In this document: positions 9,270 to 18,500 of the stretch, in pieces
Layout: every line of letters starts with the position of its first letter
How positions within the stretch are numbered: position 1 is the stretch's first letter
Origin: a virus
Direction: 5' to 3' (one strand)
Virus record (IMG/VR): IMGVR_UViG_3300049215_000223
Coordinates: 114,723-178,722 of that record
DNA: 64,000 nucleotides
The notes under the pieces: generated by a model
The model's database searches: none
What the model saw: the letters and a program-made list of their open reading frames with translations, nothing else
What the model was told of the DNA's origin: nothing
Program-made: the position numbers and the translations under genes

Positions 9270-11057
9270 TTAGGTGCTCAAGCTCTGACTTTTAGCCAAG
9301 TCCTGGTAGATTTTATCCATTAAGTTGTAGAAATCTTTGACTTTTGCTATGAAGTCTGTTTGCGCCTGATTAATTCCAGGATTAGTTACCTGTGGAATTA
9401 TAGTGTTGGACCCAAGTTGGTCTTCCAGTTGCAGAGAGGTCTTCATTCTGGAAAAAGCATCGCTATCCAGAAAGCCCAACAAACTGGTCTTGGGCATTGT
9501 ATAAAGGGCGCCCAAAATAGCAACAATATCACAAAACCCTAAACCGCTCCACTCGCCCATAATGATTTCTATTGTGCGTAAAGATTCGGCAGCAATGGTC
9601 ATGTCATGGGTTCTCTTCTTAATCAGTGCATTTAGTTCGTCAGTGACAAGGTCTCCCAAAGCCTGACTATTATCATCAGTTGGGCTAGTCAAAGCACCCT
9701 TATCGGCTTGTGAATCGGTATTTCCCAAATCAGGTGATGCTACGTTATTTGCGTTGAGATTTAGGTTAGCAGACAAGAAGTTGAGGGTATTAGAGCCCTG
9801 GTTCAAAAGAGCCAAGTCGATTGCATTGTCGGCATCAGTAATGAAACTGTTGTTATCTCCATAAGGAAGCGTCGTGGAAAAGAATGGCGGAGTAATTGCC
9901 GAACCGCCTTCAGGTCCGAGCGTACCACTGGTAGAGTTAGAATTTGGGAGAGGTAACCAATAATATCTAGATTGAACAATTTGTATTTTCTTTTGAGCTT
10001 CTACTAGCTTTACACACATGGCTTGAATAATGTTCAGATATTTTAGGAACTGAATTTGGTCTCCTAATTTATAAATATCACCAGATGCCATTTGTTGAAT
10101 AATTTTCTCATTCTTAACAGCAGGGATACTTAGAATGTAATTGATGATATCTTTACCGGCTGTGGTGGTAGTAGACACTTGATCTTGCGCGGCAAATCTC
10201 TGACGAATTATTTTCTCTAGAATGGGAGTTTTTACGTAAGTATTTTCTCCTACCAGCAAGTTAGCTTTAGAAGGCACGAATGGAACGGCGACTATGCTAG
10301 AAGTGGGATTAAGACTAAAATCGATCCTAGGATCCACCATGAACGGCTTGATAAAATGGAATCTGTTACGCCTTAGCGGATTAGTATCGCTACCTGGAGG
10401 TAGACTGCCGTCAGCATTTACAATTGGTGTGTTGCCAAATGCATCCATATAATTAACTAGCAGTACCTGATCATTTCTGCCGATAACGCTTCGCAAATCC
10501 GCAGTGAATCCTTGGTTAGCTGGTGAGAAATCAAAGGGATCATCACTGGTAATAGGGATTGTAAATGAGCGCGTGTGCGTACTGGACGTAAGAGCTAGCG
10601 CGATAGAAGTGATTGTTGGTGGCGTGACGCTAAAGATTTTGTTGATAGCGTTGGTGTAATTTTCTCTCTGTAAAGAAATTCCCCTAAACCCATTTAGAGG
10701 CTGATTGGCAATTGTAACTTTTTGAGCCTTAGTTATATTCTTGGTACCAGAAATAGTGTCCAAACCAGGGTTGTAATATTGATTGTCAGTTCCTACTACA
10801 GGAAATCCGATCCATCGATAGAAGGCATGGGCTCGACTCTCCTGTGGAGTTTTCTCTACTTTCACACGAGAGTTGATAGTTGTTAAAGTCTTTTCATCAA
10901 ACACGTTGAGTACGGATTGATTGACTTGGATGTTAACAATGCTTCTAAGACTATCGATGACGGTAATGTAATCGGAATACACCTTGTCTATGTCTATCTC
11001 ATAATTTTGAGAAGTCTGGTAATTTGCCTGGTTGAGTATTTTACCTGGTACTCCCAT
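9270..11057 (-). CDS. Predicted baseplate-associated virion protein, unknown function
   Basis: 595 residues, family not recognised. The N-terminal third mixes helix and strand (residues 20-60 contain a likely helical YSDYITVIDSLRSIV stretch). The centre is beta-rich with aromatic patches, and residues ~290-370 and ~520-595 are helical with heptad-like Leu/Ile spacing, ending in KVKDFYNLMDKIYQDLAKS. There is no signal peptide, membrane segment or catalytic motif. Its start overlaps the stop of the 705-aa gene as TAATG, so the two are translationally coupled and probably needed in similar amounts. Position between hub/spike and gp25/gpJ genes suggests a baseplate or tail-tip component; this is inference from context only. 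Confidence 0.8.
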   Translation of the reverse strand: MGVPGKILNQANYQTSQNYEIDIDKVYSDYITVIDSLRSIVNIQVNQSVLNVFDEKTLTTINSRVKVEKTPQESRAHAFYRWIGFPVVGTDNQYYNPGLDTISGTKNITKAQKVTIANQPLNGFRGISLQRENYTNAINKIFSVTPPTITSIALALTSSTHTRSFTIPITSDDPFDFSPANQGFTADLRSVIGRNDQVLLVNYMDAFGNTPIVNADGSLPPGSDTNPLRRNRFHFIKPFMVDPRIDFSLNPTSSIVAVPFVPSKANLLVGENTYVKTPILEKIIRQRFAAQDQVSTTTTAGKDIINYILSIPAVKNEKIIQQMASGDIYKLGDQIQFLKYLNIIQAMCVKLVEAQKKIQIVQSRYYWLPLPNSNSTSGTLGPEGGSAITPPFFSTTLPYGDNNSFITDADNAIDLALLNQGSNTLNFLSANLNLNANNVASPDLGNTDSQADKGALTSPTDDNSQALGDLVTDELNALIKKRTHDMTIAAESLRTIEIIMGEWSGLGFCDIVAILGALYTMPKTSLLGFLDSDAFSRMKTSLQLEDQLGSNTIIPQVTNPGINQAQTDFIAKVKDFYNLMDKIYQDLAKSQSLST

Positions 11058-13174
11058 TAGATACCGTCTCTAGCTAGGTCGCCTAGGTCACGTCTTGGAG
11101 CACCAGTGGTGTCGCCTTCTCCGGTTGGAGTGATGCTTGGAGAGTAAACGAACTGATAAGTTTGTGATTGAAGCGTATGAGTTGGAGGTGTAGTCGTATC
11201 TGCCGGAATAGTGTTGGTGCAGAACGTTTGATTATCAAAAGAAATCATCAGTTGTCCAGTACCAGGAGAATCGCTGGTAAGTAGAGCAGTGAAAGCCTGA
11301 GTGCCATCGTAAGTAAAATTGCTGATATTTCCGAATGTGACATGACCTTTGATTCTGTTAGCCAAATCTGTAGCTACGGAGGCGGACATGCCGGTCGTCA
11401 AGTTGATGCCATTCTTTTCGTTCAAGCTAACAGACACAAGAATATCATTGGTGGTAAATTGAACGGTTGGAGTTAATGTAAAAGTGCTGCTGCAAGGATC
11501 GAAACCGATACCAATAACATCATTTAGTGCAGCGTTTGTATCATCCTGAAGCTTTTGCAAACATACGTTGGCAGTTGCCTGGAATTGAGCGACACCTTCA
11601 GTTGTTAGATTAGAGCGAAGGGCGGAGAGTGCAGTTGTAAGACATTGTTGAGCGGCTGCGGGGTCTGGAAACACCAGCTGTGATAGTTGCTGTGATTTGA
11701 GTGCTGCATCACCTGCGACAACAGTATTGATGAAGTCTCTATTTAAAGCGATATCAGGAACGCATCCCAAGGTAACCAAATTCTTTTGCAACAAAACAGC
11801 AATGTTTGGTTTGAAGGTGTATTCCATATTGTCAAATGTGTAACCATCATGAATTGAAAGGTTTGGTATTAAGCTAGACACTGTTGCCGTATGTATGAAA
11901 TTTTCTAGAGTAGCTTGGTCAGAAATTGGAGTGGTTCCATCGGTACCGAAGCCCGTAAGAACTGTGGTTCCATCGTCTTCATATCCCAATCCACCAGCTA
12001 ATAAAGCGACTGCATTATTAACAGTCTTATTACTGTTATCGCCTTCCTTCAGATTTATACTTGGCACATTAGTCATGATGCAGCTCTTGAATCTAATGAA
12101 GCGTGCAGTTCCGGTTCTGCCCCAATTTAATGGATTGTAGAACAATCTCAAATCTAGCGTGTATGCAGCCTGGGCTGGAGCTGTTTGAGAGTTGTAAGTA
12201 GAATCTGTTGGGAAGAAAATTGGCTTTGGTGGTGCGGTGGTAATATCGAACGCATCAAAGATATTTCTAAATTGCTCAGGTTGAGGCTGCTGAACGTCAA
12301 ACAACTGCCAGCTCTCGCCACGAACAGGAATACTAAGTCCAGCAATGGAGGTTCCTAAGTCCACTTCACCCAAATACTTAAACTCACCAGTGGTTCTTGT
12401 GTACTGACTTTGTACAATAGTTGGGCAGGTGTTTGGGGTGCAGCATCCACTGTCGCCAGAGTTGCCATCTTGGCAAGGTGGGATAGAGAATACAAGCTCA
12501 AGAATGTCTTTGATGACATCAATAATAATTCCGAAAACTGACAATAGGACAAAGAAGTTTTGGAAGATACATAGAAGAGAACCAAGCTTTTTGGCAATCG
12601 CCTGCACACCGCTAGAGTCTGCGTTCTGGAATGCCATCTGAAGAGCATTGATATTTTGTAGAATTGAATTTACTAATTTAAGAATCTGCTCAATCAAGTA
12701 CTCAACTAAAGCAAGCAACAAAAGAAGCAAAGAAATGATCATAATGATCATTGCGAATACTGGAAATATATTTAAAAATTCAGGAATACAAACTTTAAAT
12801 AATCTAATAAGTGCGTTGATTAAAGCGAATGGATTCATTAATGCACACAGAACTTCAATTATGCAAATAATAAGATTCAATACTGGTAAAAAGAATTTAT
12901 ACAGCATTAAAAATGGCATGAATTGATCAAGCATTTTCATAATGCCGTCGAAAACATCTTTACCGAAATTTGGATTCAATTGAGGCTTCAGCGCTCCAGG
13001 AGGAACCAAGAACTCTAAAGTATTTAAAATGTTTAACAAATCTTCTGGGAATCCGTCTGGGAAGGGAGCTGTATTTGGCAAGCTCGCGATAGACGGAACT
13101 CCAAATCCTTTAATGGCAGGACCACTAGGACCACTTGGATTTGGAAGGGAAACGTCGTTTGGCGAACAAGGCAT
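11057..13174 (-). CDS. Tail/baseplate-region protein with a long hydrophobic N-terminal third
   Basis: 705 residues, family not recognised. Residues 1-60 are Pro/Gly-rich. Residues ~85-245 hold several strongly hydrophobic helices (for example FMPFLMLYKFFLPVLNLIIC, IMIISLLLLLLALVEYLI and FFVLLSVFGIIIDVI), easily long enough to span a membrane. Next comes a Cys-rich GCCTPNTC turn near 250, then a soluble, mostly beta C-terminal two thirds. Such hydrophobicity is rare in a baseplate cassette. One possible role is insertion into the host membrane during DNA ejection; alternatives are a buried tail-tip plug or a membrane-bound assembly factor. It is coupled to the 595-aa gene by a TAATG overlap. 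A TGATATATA element lies between its start and the stop of the preceding 120-aa gene. Confidence 0.82.
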   Translation of the reverse strand: MPCSPNDVSLPNPSGPSGPAIKGFGVPSIASLPNTAPFPDGFPEDLLNILNTLEFLVPPGALKPQLNPNFGKDVFDGIMKMLDQFMPFLMLYKFFLPVLNLIICIIEVLCALMNPFALINALIRLFKVCIPEFLNIFPVFAMIIMIISLLLLLLALVEYLIEQILKLVNSILQNINALQMAFQNADSSGVQAIAKKLGSLLCIFQNFFVLLSVFGIIIDVIKDILELVFSIPPCQDGNSGDSGCCTPNTCPTIVQSQYTRTTGEFKYLGEVDLGTSIAGLSIPVRGESWQLFDVQQPQPEQFRNIFDAFDITTAPPKPIFFPTDSTYNSQTAPAQAAYTLDLRLFYNPLNWGRTGTARFIRFKSCIMTNVPSINLKEGDNSNKTVNNAVALLAGGLGYEDDGTTVLTGFGTDGTTPISDQATLENFIHTATVSSLIPNLSIHDGYTFDNMEYTFKPNIAVLLQKNLVTLGCVPDIALNRDFINTVVAGDAALKSQQLSQLVFPDPAAAQQCLTTALSALRSNLTTEGVAQFQATANVCLQKLQDDTNAALNDVIGIGFDPCSSTFTLTPTVQFTTNDILVSVSLNEKNGINLTTGMSASVATDLANRIKGHVTFGNISNFTYDGTQAFTALLTSDSPGTGQLMISFDNQTFCTNTIPADTTTPPTHTLQSQTYQFVYSPSITPTGEGDTTGAPRRDLGDLARDGI

Positions 13175-13190
13175 TGTAATTGTTTATATA

Positions 13191-13553
13191 TCAGGTTATT
13201 TGTTTTTCGCCTGGAAGCTTTGGTTCCAAAGGACCTTTAATCATTGAATCAACACCTAATGTTTGCTCCATTTCATCCAACATCTCAGATGCCCAAACTG
13301 TAATATTTTTATCTAATTTTTGAACATCAGTAGAATCAAGATCATAATACTTCATCATGAGGGTGGCTGCTTTCCATAATTGCTTATGAACATCATCCTG
13401 TAATTGAGCATAAGAATATTCTTTTAATTGTTCCTCAGGCTCTTCAGCTATTGCCTCTGCGATACTATTAGCTAGCTTAGTCAAGCCTTGCTCTTTAGCT
13501 TCTTCTGCTTGAGCCATTAATTTACGATAAATGATAGGGTTAAGTTTTGTCAT
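13191..13553 (-). CDS. Small acidic helical protein, unknown function
   Basis: 120 residues, almost entirely predicted helix, rich in Glu, Lys and Ala (AQAEEAKEQGLTKLANSIAEAIAEEPEEQLKEY region), with no membrane segment or known motif. It lies between the spike-like gene (8 nt upstream) and the 705-aa protein gene (17 nt downstream), with a GAGG Shine-Dalgarno. Small helical proteins in this position in tail cassettes are often assembly chaperones or minor baseplate subunits, but nothing in the sequence decides between these. Confidence 0.75.
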   Translation of the reverse strand: MTKLNPIIYRKLMAQAEEAKEQGLTKLANSIAEAIAEEPEEQLKEYSYAQLQDDVHKQLWKAATLMMKYYDLDSTDVQKLDKNITVWASEMLDEMEQTLGVDSMIKGPLEPKLPGEKQIT

Positions 13554-13560
13554 ATTGTCC

Positions 13561-15597
13561 TCATATAGATCCGCCGAACTCTTTTAGAATCATTCTCCCT
13601 TGCGCAATCAAGGTTTCAGATTCCAAAATAATGTTATGATCTGAAGTGAATTTAATATCTCCAGCTGCGTGAAATGCCATGTTACCAGGAGTCATTAAAG
13701 TTACTCCATTGTTGTCACATCTGAACATATGGACGTTACCAGTTGCAGTCATGATTCTTAGATCTAGCACTGCTCCATAACTTCCATTAAATTCTTTTGC
13801 AAATCTTTGGTCTCCGGTTACACCGAAACCACCAATTTGCATATAAAAATCACCATCCATATTGACAGCGGCGCTGCGCATGCTACCATTAGAATCCGCC
13901 AAACCTCTACCAATATGAGCAACCATACCACCAGCCATATCCATCCACAAAGATTGTCTGTCTATGGTATTTGCCCCAATATTCACCTCTACTGAACCAT
14001 CAAAATTCATGGAACCGCTACGACCGCCAGCATTAGCTCCAGTGCCAGATAGCATGATAACTGGGGAAACGATTTTAGTTAGGGGCTTAATGGTGCTAAG
14101 ATCCACGGTTAGCGGTTGAGTTGTGCCTGATTGATAGTTGATAAAGTCATTGGACTGATGCACATAACAGGTTTGTAAAATGTCATGATAAGCGGTACCA
14201 TGCTTGATGTGTGAACCAGTAATTCTATCAATTGGGGCGCCATCTGCATCTCCATCCTTTAATTGGACAGAGCCTTTATCTGGTGCATAGTCAAAACCAG
14301 TAGTTGATGGTGTAGCTGTAGGGGCAGCAAAAGAATCCTGAAAAATATCTAGGTTATCATCTCTGAATATTAACTTGTTTGGATTATTATTATCCTCAGA
14401 ACCAAAAGTAGAATAGTTCTCATATCTAGTCAGTAATGGAATGTTACCAGTTTCACTGGAGGCTGGCACATTGATCTTGAATTGACCTTCTTTGTCAATA
14501 TCTACAAAGAATCGGCTACGACTTCTAGCATGATCATCATTAGAGTTAATATCTGGCAAAGAAATTTGACCGTTACTTCCGCTCAAATCTTTACGAGCAT
14601 TGATCTCGAAATGATAAGCAATACTTCTTCTTTCCATTGCCTTAATATTTAGGAAAGATTGAACTGTATTACTATTTTGATCAGAACGGATAGTTGCTTG
14701 ATTTTTATTGACTGATCTCGACTTAAGCAAAGGGCTTCTATTAAGATCTAAAATGTTACCAAAGATATCTACTACTGTACCTTTGATAGTTTCCATCAAG
14801 TAATTAGGAGAGGCTAAAGTTAAACTTAGAGTATCTGCCCTGCTAGTGCGACGATTAGGAAAGCTGAATGATTGAGTTTTAGTGCCAGTACTACTATAAA
14901 GGGTAGATTCATTTAGATCATCAGTAATATTAGAATCATACTGAAATTCATAAACTAACTCTCTATCTTCTACAAAAGGCGGATTCTTGGTAGAACCAGT
15001 AATGACAGAGTTGGAACTTGCAGTTGGGTCAAGTCCGATTACGAAAAACTGCGCATCGTAGTTATCACTCTCTAATTTTGAATCTTGATCGAAATTGGTA
15101 TTAAGAACTAAATCTCTTTTTACTATACCATTTACTTTTCTAACAGCTTGAGTAAAATTAAACTCATTATCAAAATTACTACTAATATAGCTACGATCTG
15201 TGTTTACATGAAATCTATTTCCATCAGATCCAAGTAAGATATCGAAACTATCATTTAGTGTAATTTTAGTGGTATCATTAGCTTGGATTAACATCTCTCC
15301 AAGAGTCAATGTAGGAAGAATAGTCAAATCTTCGGCTAAGAAAGAAACGAAATGATACTGACCACCACTGCCCTGAGCTACTGTTACGGGGGTGCCAGGA
15401 GATGGCATAGTAGTTATCAACATACCATTGTTAAAGAACATGGTATGAGGGGCGGGCATGCCGATAGCTGGGTTGTTGCTAGTTATTGGACCTACGTTTA
15501 ATTTAACAAAAATACGATCCGTTTTAGCGTCGTAACTATCAATCCAACCACGGTGTAATAACCCGACTTCTTCATTGAACAGATTTGGATTCGGCAT
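13561..15597 (-). CDS. Baseplate central spike / gpV-gp5-like protein
   Basis: 678 residues. The N-terminal ~100 residues look like the OB-fold of phage spike proteins: LLHRGWIDSYDAKTDRIFVKL followed by PAPHTMFFNNGMLITTMPSPGTPVTVAQG, which matches the usual 'point along the tail axis' barrel. The middle is a beta-rich expansion. The C-terminal ~130 residues have regularly spaced short strands (GDFYMQIGG, GAVLDLRIMTATGNVHMF, GNMAFHAAGDIKFTSDHNIIL) typical of a trimeric beta-helix needle. No lysozyme domain is evident. The protein would cap the tail tube and pierce the outer envelope. The start overlaps the hub gene stop as TAATG, consistent with a hub-spike pair produced together. Confidence 0.72.
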   Translation of the reverse strand: MPNPNLFNEEVGLLHRGWIDSYDAKTDRIFVKLNVGPITSNNPAIGMPAPHTMFFNNGMLITTMPSPGTPVTVAQGSGGQYHFVSFLAEDLTILPTLTLGEMLIQANDTTKITLNDSFDILLGSDGNRFHVNTDRSYISSNFDNEFNFTQAVRKVNGIVKRDLVLNTNFDQDSKLESDNYDAQFFVIGLDPTASSNSVITGSTKNPPFVEDRELVYEFQYDSNITDDLNESTLYSSTGTKTQSFSFPNRRTSRADTLSLTLASPNYLMETIKGTVVDIFGNILDLNRSPLLKSRSVNKNQATIRSDQNSNTVQSFLNIKAMERRSIAYHFEINARKDLSGSNGQISLPDINSNDDHARSRSRFFVDIDKEGQFKINVPASSETGNIPLLTRYENYSTFGSEDNNNPNKLIFRDDNLDIFQDSFAAPTATPSTTGFDYAPDKGSVQLKDGDADGAPIDRITGSHIKHGTAYHDILQTCYVHQSNDFINYQSGTTQPLTVDLSTIKPLTKIVSPVIMLSGTGANAGGRSGSMNFDGSVEVNIGANTIDRQSLWMDMAGGMVAHIGRGLADSNGSMRSAAVNMDGDFYMQIGGFGVTGDQRFAKEFNGSYGAVLDLRIMTATGNVHMFRCDNNGVTLMTPGNMAFHAAGDIKFTSDHNIILESETLIAQGRMILKEFGGSI

Positions 15598-18500
15598 TAG
15601 GAACCTGGACCAGTATCTGTACCTGTGCTGGTACTGTTAGTTTGTGACTGTTGTGGTGGTACTGGTACAAATTTGAGCCAACAATCTACCACATACTTGA
15701 ACAATGCTGCTCTAAGTTTATCTTTCTGTTGTGGGGATGCTGGTGAGGCTCCAGTTGTGCTTTGAGTTGCTCCAGTGCTAGTTGCAGTGCCACCGCTACT
15801 ATTGCCACTTGGTGGTGAAGCTCCTCCTCCACTAAGACTGGAATTAGCCATTTTATTGCGGGCTGCATCAATAGCCTTTTGTGATGGTGAACTCATAACC
15901 GTGTCATCATCTAGCTTTATGGTAACTACATTGACATCGGACGGTTGCAAACGAGGGTTAGACTGAACGCCGGTAACACCCTGCAATTGCTGCTTTGGTC
16001 CAGTATTGTCGCTAGTCAACAGCGTCTTGATGCTGTTGGCAAAATCCATTAGATTGGAATCTGGCTGGTTGTTAGAGTCATAATAAATTCTCAAATCAAC
16101 ACTAGCCTGAACGTTATTTCCTCTAACGCTATTTGCATTTATCATGTATGCAGATGTATATAGGATATTGCTAATAGTTGAATTATTAGCGTTCTGTAGA
16201 GATACGTTAGCTGAGGAGGTACCAGGATTTCCGGAACTTGTTGCTGTCGTGGTATTATCATCTCTCTGTACAACTCCAATATTGGAATCGTTAGATGAAC
16301 TAGACTGTCTTTGAACAATGTATCCAGATATATCTCTGTTGTTATAGATTAGCTTTCCAATAACGTCTACAGTAGTTGGAATATACTCACCTGGACTGTG
16401 ACCAAACGTCAAATCCATAGTCGTAGTGAAGCCGCTGGCGTAGTTAAAATTGTGTCTAACTGAGCTGACGTAGAAAAGCATTCCTCTATCTTCTAGGTAA
16501 ATTACTTCGCCTGGCTGCTGAAACTCATTACCGGAAATTGTGATGCTTCCTCTTAAAATATTACGACGAGCACGACTCAAAATCATGCTAGCATAAGGGG
16601 CACACTGAGAGTTGGGATCGCTAAGAAATGGAACGTTGATGGGATTCTGCTGCCTGAATCCATAATTTCTCCACGTATCATAATCGACGGCGGCGGCAGT
16701 GACCAATCCATTTCCTCCATTTGGAAAAGAGTTAAGTCCTTCTGGAAGAGCGTTTGGCGCAAACGGATTGAGGATGCCTCTTACTTCCACCAGCGTAAAA
16801 TCAGGCGGAGTTTCCGAGATAGTGATGCTCCTAATTTGAGCGCGCTTGATGACGTACCTAGATCCAGAACCTGGTCCATAATCATCGTAAGTCTCATCTT
16901 GGATCATGTGCTCGAAAATTTCTGGAACATGTGAGTTAGCAAAATTTCCTGGAGTTAGCATGGCACTACTAGTTGTGATATCATCATCTAGTGATCTGGC
17001 TTCAATGGAATTTTTGACGGCTCCATACAACAGCTTGAGAACCTTTTGTCTCTCTTTGATTTTGTCAGATAGCTCACTGGTCACCTTAAAAATATCAATG
17101 GATTGACCGGCTGGCGCAACGACACCGTTATCCAACAACGAACTGCTAATTAGATAGTTATCACGCGAAATCTGTTGACCAGAGTTAGTCTTGATTCTTT
17201 GTATCAATTCATCGATTCGGGCGTTCGTGCTGTATTGAGGAACATCATAGATACCGTATCCTGCTTGGTTCAGTTTTCCGGTGGTGATTGCTTGAATGAC
17301 TGCCCTGTACTTCTGGGTGTCGGTAAAAACATCCTTGGTAGAAACTGCTTGATTCTGCAATGTGGTAAATGTTCTGCTGGACTGATTGATAGCATCTCTT
17401 TGATCTGGATTAGCCGCATTCATAGTGGAAACTAAATCTGAAATTCTGCCATTGGTGTCAGACAAGAATCCGAAACTATCACCAGTACCAGAAGTAGAGC
17501 CGTTGCTCAAAATAAAAGCTTTAGAAGAATCATCGTCATTGTAACCCAGTACAGCACAATCCAGTCTAATTTGGTCCTCAACTATTTCAATTCTCTGTAT
17601 TAGAGTATTGATTTGATCGGTGAATAGATCTTCTAAGAACTGTGGATATACTTGTACTCCTAATGCTTGCTTTAGGAATATCATTCTATAAAAAATAGAG
17701 CTGGGCATCCTGTTGTACTGAGGAGGTCTAACTCTAATATGTCCTTGAGTGTCAGCAAATACCTCTAGGTTGAGAAGATCAGCAGTAGCGGTAATCTTTT
17801 CTCTCACGCTGGTGAATTCGTTATTGTATAGTTTGATACCATCTGCCAAGGACTGCTCATACGCTAGCAAATCATAGTCTTTGTCATAATAATCATCGAC
17901 AATGAACAGGTTTTTATCTGCATTAGCACGGACATTGTAAGACATTCTGCGAGTCAAATAGTTAATTTGTCTTCTGAACATCTTTCTAAATGAAGGATCC
18001 GACAATTGATTGTTCGAGTTATTTAAGAACTCATTGGAGTCGTAGGAAACATCGCTGCCAGCGGTTACCAATGCATTGTTGGATTGATTATCCGTTTGAA
18101 TTGCTGCTACTAAGCCATCAATCTGAGTTTGCAGTGTTTGAACAATCGACTGTGCCTTGGCATGATCCTGGTCAAATTTAGTTTTGTCTCCAACTGTTAG
18201 AACTGAAGATGCACCGAACATGACAGCTTGTCGTTTGGCTTCGGACAATTTTTGTAGCTTTGAATCTAGTTCTTGGTTACGAGCTACTATGCTAAATTGT
18301 GCTTTCATAGCCTTAGCAAAAGACTGCTCATCTACCGACAACCCTTTGAATGGCACGAAGTTACCCCAAATGATGTTGTTCTTTTTCAAATCGGTACGCA
18401 AAGCATCAAAATAGGAATAGGCTCCATCTTGCTGACTTTGAGGATCGCGCTGAAAGCCGTCAAAATTGGAAACAGCACGCCAGTAGGTAGTAAAGTTATA

